The notes under the pieces: generated by a model
What the model was told of the DNA's origin: nothing
The model's database searches: none
What the model saw: the letters and a program-made list of their open reading frames with translations, nothing else
Assembly (NCBI GenBank): GCA_030734395.1
Contig: JAUZTG010000014.1
Span: 188,501-252,500 of the forward strand
Length of the DNA: 64,000 bases
Origin: Sarocladium kiliense
Lineage: Eukaryota > Ascomycota > Sordariomycetes > Hypocreales > Sarocladiaceae
Direction of reading: 5' to 3'
In this document: positions 43,960 through 56,103 of the stretch, piece by piece
Layout of the letters: every line of letters starts with the position of its first letter
Position numbering within the stretch: position 1 is the first letter of the stretch
Position numbers and translations under genes: made by a program

Positions 43960-44841
43960 GGTCGTCCGTTTTCAAACTGCGAAGGATCTCGTGGCGTCAA
44001 CGGATATGGTCTTAGAAGGCACACATCACCGCCCCTCCTTCAGATTCGGGCACCATCTCTTATATGACACATTGGCCGATCATCCTGGCTCTTTTCCCAA
44101 TACTCCGACTGTTTGGTAAGTCCCTGCAGAAAGCTGGCTCGAGACTCGGCTTTGCATGCCATGGGAGGCGAGGAAGGCATAGCGCGGATGGCATCATCTT
44201 CAAACTGGAGCGAGACTGGAGCAGCCAAGACTCTTCGCTGACGATGTGAGAATCATAGGATCGTCGCTGAAATAAGATTATGGGTCCTAAAAGTTCCTAG
44301 TGCTGAAGCCGTGATCCGGCCGTGTTCGTTTGCTACACTACATCCAATGCAGATGAGGGCTGGACTGATTAGTTGCGCCACAGGATTCTCTACATTCTAT
44401 AGTTGGCATAACGGCAGCTTTATGCTTTGTTCAATAGAGTGATCTCTCTGTTTGCACGACACAGCAACTGGTTGTTGTTGAAGTTTGACCGCCCCGTACC
44501 CCTGGCGTCTTGGTGATTGCGTGATCTCACACCATCGCCCCTCCACACCACGACGCCGCGTTTGCTCCGTCACCAAATCCCAAGCGATCGGAATGACAGG
44601 CCACTTGTGCATGAACGTATCCTGACCCTCACGTGGAATTGAGACAATGAGCGAGATTTAAGTGCAGTTATCCTCCGATCGCTTCGGGGCTTGTTGTCCC
44701 GGTTGTCCGATATCTCGGTTCTCTCCACATCGCCACAGCTTGCTTTCAGATTCAGAGTCTGCTCCTTTCGTCCGTCATCATCTCCCTTCGTCGCAACACC
44801 TTCAATCTTCATTGGAATCCCCATTGAACGTCGAAATCAAC
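43960..44841. promoter_or_regulatory. Divergent promoter of the MFS / monooxygenase pair, 0.88 kb
   Basis: No gene recognised. Both neighbours are transcribed outward, so shared regulation is possible. Confidence 0.45.
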
Positions 44842-46393
44842 ATGCGCGGGCCAGCGGTGAAGCGTGTTGCCGTTATCGGCGCAGGACCATCTGGTGCGAT
44901 TGCTGTCGATGCTCTCGCGCAAGAGCAAGCTTTTGATCTCATCCGTGTGTTCGAGCGTCGTGAAGGTCCAGGTGGTTGCTGGTAAGCCTCACCAACCCCA
45001 CTCACTTTTCCATCAATGGGCTCACAAATCAAAGGATTGGCGATTCTGGCCCGTCACCGACTGTCACCAACCTCGACGGCCTGGCAAAGCGCACCGCCGA
45101 TCCCCCAGTCGCCATGCCACCACAGCTCCCAGCATCAACGCCAAAGCTCGACCAGCCGCGGTACACAGAATCATCCATCTACCCGTACTTGGAAACCAAC
45201 GTCAATGACCTGTCTATGCAATTTTCGCAAGAACCCATTCCTTCCGAACGCTCAGAATTCTCAATTGGGCTGTATGGTGAGCAAACTCCGTTCCGTCACT
45301 GGCAGGTTATGAGGAGGTACATCGCCAGCCTCCTCGAGCGTAACGGCTACGAGGATCTCGTCTCCTACAGCACAACCGTTGAGCTTGTTGAGAAGGTCGG
45401 CGCGGAGTGGAAAGTCGTTCTTCGGAAAGAAGGCAAGGACAAAGATTACTGGTGGGTGGAGTGGTTCGATGCTGTGGTTGTCGCCAATGGTCATTACGCC
45501 GTACCTTACATCCCAGCCATTGAGGGACTCGATGCCTTCGAGAAGAGTCGCCCCGGGAGTGTACTGCACAGCAAAGACTTCCGGGGGCGTGACCTCTTCA
45601 AGGGACGAGTGAGTGGACTCATCCTCGTCGTCGTATATACCAAGAGCGAGCACTGACTGTCAATCAGCGCGTTGTTGTCGTCGGCGCATCTGTCTCAGCA
45701 GCCGATATTGCCTTCGATTTGACCAAAACAGCCAACTCCCCCGTCCACGCCGTCGTCATCGGCCACACTGCGAATGGCTACTTCGGCGACGTAGCCTTCT
45801 ACCACCCCAACATCACCAGGCACCCATCAATAGCCAAAGTTAGTGGGCGCACCGTCCACTTCACCGATAACACATCCGTAGAGGACGTCGACCACATCAT
45901 CTTCGGTACTGGCTACAGCTGGTCACTGCCTTTCCTCCCCAATGTCCCAGTGCGCAACAACAGAGTGCCTGGGCTCTACCAACACGTTGTCTGGCGAGAC
46001 GATCCCACGCTCACATTCGTGGGCGCCGTTGGTGCCGGTCTCACGTTCAAGATCTTCGAGTGGCAAGCTGTCTACGCTGCCCGGATTCTAGCAGGGCGGG
46101 GAACCCTTCCCACCACACAGGAGATGGTCAAGTGGGAAGAGGACCGGATCGCCGCCCGAGGTGATGGACCTAAGTTTTCTCTCATCTTCCCTGACTTTGA
46201 AGACTACTTTGAGGCGCTGAGGCGGCTGGCTGGGGAACCGGCGGACGGCAAAGGCAGGCGGTTACCGAAGTTCAAGAGGGAGTGGTACAGAGCTTTCATG
46301 GACGGCCATGAGAAGCGGAAGGATATGTGGAAGAGGCTCATTGAACAAGCGAAGCAGGAACAAGCACAAGCGCCTGTATTGGCCAAGCTGTGA
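44842..46393 (+). CDS. Flavin-containing monooxygenase (class B)
   Basis: 479 aa in three exons: 44842..44981, 45035..45608, 45668..46393 (introns 53 and 59 nt). FAD-binding GAGPSGAIAVDAL is at the N terminus, and EGPGGCWIGDSGP spans the first splice. The FMO signature region is HSKDFRGRDLFKGRR, leading to the NADPH-binding VVVVGASVSAADIAFDL. A second nucleotide-linked block is IIFGTGYSWSLPF. The enzyme should insert one oxygen from O2 into a nitrogen-, sulfur- or carbonyl-containing small molecule. The first in-frame ATG is 44842, although the frame is open further up. Its partner is the divergent MFS transporter. Confidence 0.9.
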
Positions 46394-46960
46394 ACCTCGA
46401 TAGTGACACAATTGAACACGCAACGCGTCTGCCATTGCTAGTACTTGTGATAACGTGATGATTTGACTGCAGCGGAAATAGCTCCCATTACATTACATCG
46501 GAGCTTTGCATAAACTTTGTTCAGTGGGCAACTGATAAGTATGTTTTACATGATGTTGAGGCGAGCTCATGTGCTCAGTAAAACTAAAACCGCGTTTGCG
46601 CCTAATCGACATCGAAGCCGACTTATGGTTCAGGGCAAAATCCCAAATGTTTCAGACACAACCTTGTCGCCATCAATAATACGAACTCCATATCCATGAC
46701 ATATGCACAAATACAATAATAGTAGTGTAACAATCACTGACCTATACTCACAATTCCAGTGACGAGGCTCATGCGCTTCAGGGTAGGTAATCGTTTTGGG
46801 CTGACATAATTTTACAGCCCGGTGGGTCCCGAGCTTGAGTTTCTTGAACTCCAGAATATCTCGTCACCAGCATCGCGACACTACTCAACCCATCCGACCT
46901 CCGTCAACCGACATCTCAGCACTCTCTTCCCACCAATCTCACCCGATACCCTAGCCCACC
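46394..46960. promoter_or_regulatory. Intergenic, 0.57 kb, TOM5 promoter side
   Basis: No gene recognised. The final 100 bp are C-rich, ending ctagcccaccATG. Confidence 0.4.
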
Positions 46961-47281
46961 ATGTTCGGAGGATGTGAGTTCCGCCCTTTCACGCTCCCTC
47001 CCACTGCGGGTTTAGACCCAGACGGGAGAACCCGGGCTTACCCTCGTCGCATCTTTCGACAAGCCTGCTAACAACCACCTCACAGTCGCACCCCCACAAC
47101 AGTCCAAGGAGGAGATTCGCGCCATGGAGGCCGAGGCTACCTTCACCGTCCAGCAGGTCGCTGCCGCCGCCGTCATGCTATACCTCTGTGAGTCACCAAC
47201 ACACCCCTTTGCGACGCCCGAAAACCCGCCTAACCTCCGACAGCCCCCTTTGCCATCGATATGGTCAGCAAGATCTTCTAA
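46961..47281 (+). CDS. TOM5: Mitochondrial import receptor subunit Tom5
   Basis: A 50-residue tail-anchored subunit of the TOM complex in the outer mitochondrial membrane. It helps pass precursors from receptors to the Tom40 pore. Three tiny exons: 46961..46973 (13 nt), 47086..47187, 47244..47281 (introns 112 and 56 nt). Spliced, it starts MFGGFAPPQQSKEEIRAMEA, followed by EATFTVQQVAAAAVMLYLSPFAIDMVSKIF. This is the fungal Tom5 layout: an acidic amphipathic N terminus, one C-terminal membrane helix, and SPFAIDMV at the end. The CDS is easily missed because exon 1 encodes only four residues. Confidence 0.95.
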
Positions 47282-47667
47282 ATCTGCTCCCAAAAACTAC
47301 CAGCGAACGTTCTCCCTCGACCAAGAAGAGGCTAGCACTACGAAGCAAGCCATGCAGGAGAGGGCGACGGACGGCCCGAATGTATAATCACGGAGCTTTT
47401 CGCAGCTCCTTCTGTACGATACGAAGACGGCGGATTTCTTGCATATAGACAGTATCAGAGGGTTTTCGATAGCAAGGGCCAAACAAGAACGTCATTAAGT
47501 TCATCATCGAGCACCTTCACCGCAGATCGTACATCAGTGACATCTTAACCAAACGCTGCCACAGCTTTGAACTTTTCCTTTCCCTGATATTATGCCAACC
47601 CTTCCGTATTGCAAAACTCACGCCTCTAAACGTCCCGCTCGGTCGAAAGAATAGCGCGGCTTCCCCT
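47282..47667. other. Intergenic, convergent TOM5 / NUP57 3' ends
   Basis: 386 bp with no gene; holds both 3' UTRs. Confidence 0.45.
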
Positions 47668-48828
47668 CTACCGCCCCCTTCCGTGACTGCTCCTGCTCTT
47701 CTCCCAGCTCTCATATTCCTCTGCCAGCAGCTCCATCTCCTTCTTGAGATGCTGGATCTGCTTCTCGTAATCCTCAAGGACCTGATTCAGTTAGCGAAAG
47801 TTGTCTCACAATTTATTCGCGCCATGGAAAGACCCACCCTCTTCGCTTTAGCTTCCGTCTCCTCATCCAGTCCCTCACTCTCACCACCAGAAGGCTTGTC
47901 CATCTCCCGATTCAACTGATCCGCATATCCCCTCAGCACAATCAGCTTGCTCCAAAGCTCCTCCTCCCTCGCACCCACCGCCGGATCCTGAACTTCCCTC
48001 TCAAGTCTCTGCAACCTCGCGCTTAGGTCTTCCTCATCGGCACTCAGCGCATAGCCCCTGTTCCGTAGCACCTGCACCTTGGCCGCCAAGGCTAAGCTCC
48101 TCTCTCCGATGGTGGTCTGCCGTCTTCTTGCTGCTAGGGCGCGTACCTCCGTCTCGAGCTCATGGCGCTGGTGAATAGCATCGAGGCCACCGTTGATCTG
48201 GTGCAGGCGTACGTTGAAATCTGTGATGGCGCGCTTCTGGGTCTTCAGACGGTCTGCGACGCCCTGGTAGCCAGAGCAGAGAACTGGCATGAAGCCAGGT
48301 GCAGGCTTGTTTTGAAGTGCCTCTTCCCACTCGCGCGGGTCTTCGTAGGGTTGTGGCTTGTAGAAGGGGATGTGAGATTCGTCGACCTTGTTGTAGAAGT
48401 AGTGCTTGAAGACGCAGCTGGGGCTTGAGGGGTCCCATTTCTCCGTGACAAGCTTGATCTGTTCGACAATCGGTTTTTGATCTGGAAAGGAGTTAGAATT
48501 TGGTGGCTACCAATGCTCAAGTGAGCGACTCACGAGGAGTTTCCTTGCCAGGTTGCCATAGAGAGCTCGAAAGCTGAGCCTGTGACTGTGACAACGCTGG
48601 CATCTGCTGCTGCTGCTGCGGTTGTTGCTGCTGTGGCTGTGACTGTTGCTGTTGTTGTTGCTGTTGCTGCTGCTGCGGTTGTGACCCGAAAAGTGATCCG
48701 CCGAAGGTATTGCTCGGTTGGTTGTTCGTCGTTGACTGACCGAAAAGACTTCCTTGCTGCTGCTGCGGTTGCTGGGTCGTCGACTGGCCGAGGCCGCTGA
48801 AGGGCTTGGATTGACCGAAGAGCGACAT
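47668..48828 (-). CDS. NUP57: Nucleoporin Nup57/Nup54
   Basis: Central-channel FG nucleoporin of 350 aa in three exons on the minus strand: 48828..48534, 48481..47838, 47781..47668 (introns 52 and 56 nt). The N terminus is a short FG/GLFG region (SLFGQS, FGGSLFGSQ) crowded with polyglutamine. The Nup54 domain follows: VTEKWDPSSPSCVFKHYFYN KV, then EWEEALQNKP and GFMPVLCSGYQGVADRLK. A long coiled coil binds Nsp1 and Nup49 partners in the channel heterotrimer. The last exon adds the heptad helix VLEDYEKQIQHLKKEMELL. The FG region is short compared with yeast Nup57. Divergent from NDUFA8 with 523 bp between starts. Confidence 0.93.
48601..48690 (-). repeat. CAG/CAA polyglutamine tract in NUP57
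   Basis: Runs of CTG/TTG on the plus strand encode Gln-rich sequence in the FG domain. Imperfect trinucleotide repeat that could vary in length between strains. Confidence 0.8.
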
Positions 48829-49351
48829 GGTGAAGGTGTAACGATTTCGAGGTGCAAAGGGAGGATATCTGTCGTGATGGAGGAGCTTCGTCGAGAAGTG
48901 CGCTGCCTCAGCAGGCGCGTCGCGTGGATTTCTGTAGCGGTGTTTCCGAGTCGAGAAAGCTCCAAGTCGGCGCAGAAACTTTCGGAGGAGCTGTTGAAGC
49001 TGCTGGTGGAAGCAGAGTCGCTGGTGAAGGTTCTGGCGGTTGCAGACTCGATGCGTCGTTACTGGCTAGGGTCAGTCAGAGGCAAGCTCTCGCGCGCAAA
49101 ACAAAACACAGGCAAGGCTCGTTGGGCAAGAAGCTGCAGCTCCGCTTCAGCGCTCTCAGGCGTCAGAACCACCACAGCCAGCGCCCAAGCACCAGCATCC
49201 AGCCTCGCCCCACGGCCAGCCAATCACAGTCCCCCAATTCCAACCTCACCTCTCCAATTCCCGAATCGCTTCGTCTTCGGCTCTCTCTCACGATCCAATC
49301 TCCAACCGCACAGCTCGTCGCCGGACAGACACAGCTACACATAACCCCACA
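48829..49351. promoter_or_regulatory. Divergent promoter of NUP57 and NDUFA8
   Basis: 523 bp. Long ORFs crossing it (to 49391 plus) are low-complexity and out of frame with the NDUFA8 exons, so they are treated as shadows. Confidence 0.5.
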
Positions 49352-50197
49352 ATGTCTACACGAAGGCCCCAGTACGTCTCTCACCAATTGATGGCTCCAG
49401 GCCGCGCGCTCTCGCCGCCTTGGGCCTCGGTGCTCCCTGCGACCGAGGAATGAACTTCTAGACTGACCCGACCTCTGCCTCAATTAGGTTCGACCAGGAG
49501 CGGCTTGTCGACCTGACGCCGCTGCCCGACAGTGTTCCGGCCGTTAAGGAGATTGGTGCCAGCTCTGCGCCCCTGCTCTCCGCTTCCTTCTTCATTGGCG
49601 CCCGCTGCCGCGACTACAACGATGACTACATGCAGTGCAAGACCGAGAAGGCCGGCCGTGGCGAGATCGAGTGCATGAAGGAGGGTCGCCGTGTCACCCG
49701 CTGCGCATCTTCAGTGTATGTTTGGACTGGAGGAAGGGCACATGGACGATTGCTGCCACCCTGGAATTGCAACTGAGCAATCGTCCATTTGGCTCTCTGT
49801 ACAATGGTACAACATGCTAACGGAAACGTATGCAGGCTCCAGGATATCAACACGCACTGCCTCGCCGAGTTCCGCAAGCACTGGGAGTGCCTAGATGACC
49901 GGAATCACCAGCTTTGGCAATGCCGCCCAGCTGAGTGGAAGCTCAACGAATGTGTCTACAACAAGATCGTACGTCCACCACCCACCCTGCAACTTTCCGC
50001 ACGAGGCGGACAGCATCAACAGGCGAGAGATTGGCACGCTAACAACAGCACAACAGGGTCTCCAAAAGAAGATCCCTGACCAACCCACCAACGTTACTCC
50101 CGTCGAACTCCGCTCGAAGCAGATCTTCGCCGACGTGCGCATTGGCCCCGGAGACGGCAAGCCTTTCGTTGCCGGCAAGAGCGAGGCGAAGCAATAG
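49352..50197 (+). CDS. NDUFA8: NADH:ubiquinone oxidoreductase CHCH subunit (NDUFA8 / 20.8 kDa)
   Basis: Accessory subunit of mitochondrial complex I facing the intermembrane space. 173 aa in four exons: 49352..49371 (20 nt), 49488..49715, 49836..49968, 50057..50197 (introns 116, 120 and 88 nt). It carries four CX9C units, giving two CHCH domains oxidised by the Mia40 relay: CRDYNDDYMQC, CMKEGRRVTRC, CLAEFRKHWEC and CRPAEWKLNEC, each with exactly nine residues between cysteines. The N terminus RLVDLTPLPDSVPAVKEIG and the ending PVELRSKQIFADVRIGP fit the fungal 20.8 kDa subunit. All splice joins keep frame. Confidence 0.95.
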
Positions 50198-53100
50198 ACG
50201 TCCCAATACACCCTCAATATGGAAGTGCAGACACGGGAAAATGGAGGATGGAAGGGCGGCCAGGCTTAGAGTGGAGGGCCAGAAGGATGGCGAGAAGGCC
50301 AACGTGTACATTCCTACTTCTACGGTTTTCGCAATGACAAGATTAGATTGTCCAGACTCGAAGTCTTTCCGCTTCGTGTTGAGTATTCCTATCTGGCGAC
50401 CCCGCTTTTGACGTTGCGCAGCATGCCGCGGATACTGGATTCGTGGAAGGAATCAATCGTTGTCGCCCCTGTGCTCCCGGGATAACACGCGGTATGCACC
50501 CCGTCTGAACTCGAGCAACGATAACAGAGCTTGGGTTGGACGAATGATGAAGACCCGCGGTACCGCAGTCGAGCGTACATATATCATGGACAAGCATGAT
50601 AAAGACAGCTGCTGTCTTGCCTATCACTGCATGTTGTGTGTTGGCTCGAGCAGCTGTGCCCCATGCTGGGGAAGGTGGGATTGAACATATCAAGCTGGAT
50701 GTTCTGCTTGCGAGGGAGGGACAACAGTCTCTGGTGTCATCCGGAAGGTTCCTCAGCTTCAATCTTAGGCATAGCTTGGGGAGGTCCGATGTCACTACCC
50801 GCGCTCGGGTAGGTCCGGAAGGAGAGCATGTGATGGATGTCTGAGTACGACCAAGTTGGTAAATCGTGATCGTGATCCTCATCTATCGAGATTCTTTGAT
50901 GTTCAGCTCCGGTCCAGCTAGCCTCCAGACTTGGCATCATCACGCAGTAGAAGTATCACCACCTACGACAAAATGAAGACGCCCGTACACCATTGCCAGG
51001 GTGCACAAGTTCACGTCTGTGGTGCGGGGAAAACCAAACAGCCTGCCTAATGGTTCCTCGAAGCATTATGCCGTCTGTTGTGCACCCTTCCCTGATGGAG
51101 AAGCTCGACGCTGTAAAGGAGGCTGTGAAAGCCGAAATGCGGCCATGCTGACTAGGCAAGTTTGATGTTGATTCACCTTTTCCACATCGTCCGAGTCAAA
51201 GGTCTCATTTGGCAAGGGGGATCTACAGTGTGGCTGTCCGATTAAAGGCCGATATTGGTTTGAGAAGATGCCCGGAAGGAAGCGTTGGATCGACGGTGGC
51301 ACAAACCCCTCAGCCTAGAAGCAGGTAGCTTCACTAGGCAGAGCATGGAAAGGGCTGAGGAGGAGCTTCCGTTGGCAGGTCGGCGGCCATGTCTCAGATG
51401 CTGAGCATCTCAAACCTCACGATCAAGCAGTTGGGCTGTTTAGGGTTGTACGAAGCACGGGCCGCTGGGTCACGCGATGGGAAACCCAACAAGAAACAAC
51501 GGAGACAGAACCAGAACGCCGCGGGAGTAACGTCGAAGCCCAGAACCGCCAAACTTCGTTCTTTCTGCTGACTCCTTGTGATCCGCAGCTTGGGGCGCTG
51601 AGAATGTATGTCCCCTAACGCTACAGCTTGACTCTCAAACACGATATCGGCTGCGGGTGTCCGTAAGTTAGGGAAGTCGTAGGGAAGAGATTATTCTCCT
51701 GTTGGGTTGCGGTGTGGAAGGCGTTGCAAGCGATATTGACACATCTCGGGAAGAGCTGCCGGGAGGAGTGATCAGATGTGTCAAAGATACCCGAGTGGCG
51801 TTTCTGAGAGGCGGCCGTGTATGGATTCAGGTGGTTCTGACTGCCCAACACCTGTCAGGGGGGCATGACAAACCCGGGCCTCAGTGTTTTCCTCAGTCCA
51901 TTGGCGGAAGTCAGTGAAGAGACGTGATCCTGTCACACAACCCTCAGAGCCGTCATCTGGATCTTTCTGAAACGGCGCACACGCGGCCGCGGCCGAGGCA
52001 AACCCAGGTCCCCGGGCCCGTGAGCAATTTTCATCTTTGCCAGTGCATGTTGTTGTCACTTCATCTCCTACCCATCCATCGCGGGTCATCGGGGAGGATC
52101 AGAGTCATGTCACGATATCACGCAGTCATCCCGCCGTCCCCGTAATCATGTTTCGGACTTCGAAGAACAGACCAGTGAAGATCAGACGAGTCAGCTGTCA
52201 AGTCTATCCTTGAGCTTATGTGCCTGTTTCACGCCGGCTTTGTTGAATATCTGTGAAACGGCGGCGCATGTGTGTTTCCATCCATCCAACAAAGAACCAT
52301 GGCAGCTAGTTGCTTCTCCATCTCCGATGAGAAATATGTCTTTCATGCATCATGAGTAAGTGAGATAGCCCTTGTGCTTCCCACTGTTCTTCGATATGGA
52401 AAGAGGATCGTTGGATCGGAGTGGGGTGGAGAATGGCAGAGGGTGTGTGCGCTCTTTGATGAGAATGGTCGGACGATAGAGCGAGCGTTTCACTCGGATG
52501 GATCGCGGAGGGCCATGTTCTAGATGCGAGTGGGAAAAGGACTCCATATGGCCTCATGGGTCGCCTCGAACGAGACCGGCTTCGTTGATGAGTCGTTAGG
52601 CATGCTTCCAAGTCCCGACACTGGACCGGCAGTTCAGGAGAAAGAATACGCGTGGTAAGGGATGGAGGCTTGCATTTGGGCTTTGCACTAGTGGTGATGC
52701 ATCGCTGATCGCTTGGCGGCCGGGTTCTGTGTAGTCAGTGTTGCGGTGTGGTAAGAAAACGATAGTCAATGGTCCTGGAGGCGAGGCGTTGGTCACCAGC
52801 AGCCACAGCGCACTACGACAGATGCCCGTTGGTTGTCGCAGACGCGGGCTCGTTGTCGTGGAGGTGACACGGACAGATAGCGGCTATAGACTCGAGGCTA
52901 GGGCGACTGCATGAATAGAGACAAAATGAGGGGATTGCGAGAGTGTAGGATCTAAGGAGGTATCACAGGATATGGCAGGGAGGTTCAGAGCTGGATCCAG
53001 GATATCCTGGGATGGATGACCTTCTACATGCAGGCGTGCAATGCTGTGAATATTCTGGACCGAGCCCCAAATGTTGGGCAAGTAAGGGAAAGCCGAAGAG

Positions 53101-56100
53101 AGAAATACGATGGTGGCCAGACCCGTGTCACAGAGAAGCGCCAGGCATGAGGAGACGAGAAGTGACTGTAAGAGGCAGCTGCGTCTGCAGTAGGTACTCC
53201 GTAAACTTGCATTATGAGTCAGCATTGGGTTTTGGACGCGGCCAACGCCAAAGGAGGCATAAATTCAGAAGCTATGGCGTGTTGATTCTTTCGCAACGTA
53301 CCCCGGATTCGAGGGAGAGGACCCTCCAACAGGCTCGTCCCAGTGCACCGGCAGTCGGATCGAGGGACGGAATGCGATGGAACGTCGAGGGCGTGATTTG
53401 CGTGTGATGACCGGCAAGGATAGGCCAAGCCGAGGTTTCAAGAACTCACTAGGGCTGCCGGCCAAGGAAGCAGACATTTTCCTTTCTTTTTCTCTACTGG
53501 AAGAGAGAAAACCATGTACTGTACTGAATGACAGAGGTGTGAGCAAATTGCTTCCAGAGAGCCGACGACGGCGCACCACAACAAATTGGCCTTTAATGAA
53601 GGCGGCTGTTTCAGGGAGCAAGCGGCCCCGCTTTTGATTCCCCTGTGGCGCCTCGAGCCTGGAGCTTGTTAGATGGGGCTTGATCCTGTCCTCCTCCCAT
53701 TTTTCCCTTGTTGGGCGGGTGGATCGGCTATGATCGCTGGAAAATTGGTGTTATTTCCAGATCCTTGGAGTTCGAAGATTAGAAGGTCGAAAAGGAAGGA
53801 GAAACTGCAAGACTTGAGTTTTGAAATTGAGGAAGGGTTGTTGTTATGAAGTAGAGCCATGTTTGTTGACATCATCCTTGGGTTGAGCCCAGGCCTGTTT
53901 CAATTCGACACCCTGCGAGCCAGTCTTGTCTCTACGGCCTCCTGCTTGGCCGCTGTGCGCTGTCTCACTGTGACTTGGCAGCCAGGCACTCCGTCGCAGA
54001 TGGGAGCATGACCGGCTGGCTGAATGACCGACGCCTTGAGTAGGCTGTTGCGGTGCTTTTCCGGGCCTGCCACTGTTGTGCTGAGAGTTCTGCACGACTC
54101 ACCACTGTACTCGACTGACGCTTGTGTCCTCCTCCTCTCAGTGTCTTCAGTTCAGCCACAGCTAGGCCCAGTCACATCGATCCCCACGTCATCGGCTGCT
54201 GGCAGCTTCTGGCCCAGGCCCCTTGCCAGCGCCAACCAGTGACATCGTCGCATTCAATTCAACTCATCTCGCCTCCGGCACCAGCAAGTACGCTGCAAGC
54301 AGCCGACAGCCTCCAGTGTCGCCCCAGCTGTCTCCGAGTGGGTGGCCTTCCTTCCCTGTTGCGCTTAGCGCCGCATCGCGCCGTTACAGCGAGAGCCAGG
54401 GGTTGTGGTCGTACCTTGCGTTAGCGCCAGGGGGGAGTTCTAGATGGGATGGATCGCCCGGGGCTTGCGAGGATTGAGTTCAATTGATGTACTGTTGAAT
54501 ACGGGGCAATTAGTTAGACAGTTGTACATACAGTGCAGTGAGTGTGTTGATGATCACTCTGCCTCATCCTAACTCTGCCAGCTGCTGCCGCCACCTGCCG
54601 TTCGGCACTTGCAGCTTTTCGTGTGAAAAACAACATCCGCGGTACGCAATAACAAAGACGGAAACAGCGTGTCCGCCTTGATTGTCCCTGATCTTCCTCG
54701 CCAGTGATGATGCCTCAACTTGATCAGCAGCCCAACGCCCGTGCCCACCATCACCATCGCAAAGCCAAGTCTTGGGCCCGCTCCCCAGTCAGCTCTCCAG
54801 CAATCTCCAGCGTCCCAGGGCTCGTCGTCCTCTTGCTGCTCCCTCTCATCTGCCCCAAACAGCCGCACACAGCGCACATACCCCGCTGATGCCCTTGATG
54901 TGCATCACTGTCACTTGCTGAGGCTTCTCTCAACTACTGCACTATGGCCACCCCTTCCAATCTCCCCCACCTGGTCCCTCCCATTCGCTGATCGCCCTTC
55001 TTTGCTCATCCATCTGCCAGTCACCCCTTCCACCCCCCTTCTGGGCCTCTCCATCACCCACTCTCGCACACCCCCGGCCGATCTATGCGGCCCTCTCCTT
55101 CTTAACCCATTGCTCTTCTGCCTCACCCTGACTCTTGCTCCCTCCTCCTCTTCTTCTTGAGAGACACGCTGCACCGCGCAACGCAAAAGCTGTGTCCCCA
55201 ATTCCGCTCCTTTGAACCCGTGTCCGTTTCTTGACACATTCCACTCCTTTAAGCCCTATCTCGTTTCACTCCTTCGACGACTTTGTCCGACACTGCGTCC
55301 TTTTGAAAAGCCAGCCATCACCCCCTTCAACCTCACGATTCCTCTCCCTCGATTCAAAGGGTTGTCCTCAACATCCCCACGGCTCTTCAACTTCGATTCT
55401 TTGTCACTCCTTCGTCCTCTCTCCAACCAAGCCTGACTACGGTCCTTGACGGATCTGTCTACCTATCAACAAGCACAGCAGCGCTGTCTCGGCAGGTCCC
55501 AATCCTAAACTCGCCAAAGCCAACATATTCAAGTCTCGTTCCTCGAGCATCAACGACGATCTAAAGGTACGTATGTCAGCGCCGATCCTACAGCGTGCGT
55601 TCCCACTCTCAATTCTTCTCATTCGCGTTGGGGTTTCCTCACGGACCATCCAGAGTGGCCCATCCGCATCGACGTCATGCTTTTGGTTTCCCTCATTGTT
55701 TTCTTTCGAGAACAAAGACAGGTGTCTCAGACACTCTGTAGCAAGCCAGAGCCCCATCCCATTGTCTCGATGCCATTGACGCCTCCGATCTTGGGGGTCT
55801 GAGCATGGAATGCGGGTGTTTCGTCGTTCATTCCATCTCACCCCAGATTTCACTTAAACGTTGCCCCAACCCCCTCGAGTCCCTGATGACAGCATCAACT
55901 CAACTTCAACTTTCGTTTTCGTAACGTCACTTTCGTCATTCTTTGAATCACATTCACTACCATCGGCCGTGCCGAATACGTCTCTTGCTGGTCAAGCAGG
56001 CAATCACCAACTTGAACAACAGAGTTAGCTAACTCATCTCTTACAGACTGTCTTTAACGCATCTATCAGTTCTTTTTGATCTATACCCCAAATCACCGCG

Positions 56101-56103
56101 ACT
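50198..56103. other. Gene-poor 5.9 kb region with long leader of the CAP gene
   Basis: No protein gene recognised. About 51.6-54.0 kb is rather G-rich on the plus strand, and about 54.06-55.45 kb is strongly C/T-rich, like a promoter and mRNA leader. A probable 5' UTR intron spans 55567..56046. Scattered ORFs (e.g. 50343..50882 minus) are not protein-like. Confidence 0.45.
55567..56046 (+). other. Probable 5' UTR intron of the CAP gene
   Basis: Donor AAAG|GTACGT, branch GTTAGCTAACTC and acceptor CTCTTACAG, ending 57 bp before the ATG at 56104. Splicing would remove several ATGs, including those at 55573 and 55675. Confidence 0.5.

Noticed and set aside
48754..49391. Overlapping plus-strand ORFs between NUP57 and NDUFA8
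   Set aside because: They cross the divergent promoter and NUP57 exon 1 antisense; the real NDUFA8 frame is established by four CX9C units.
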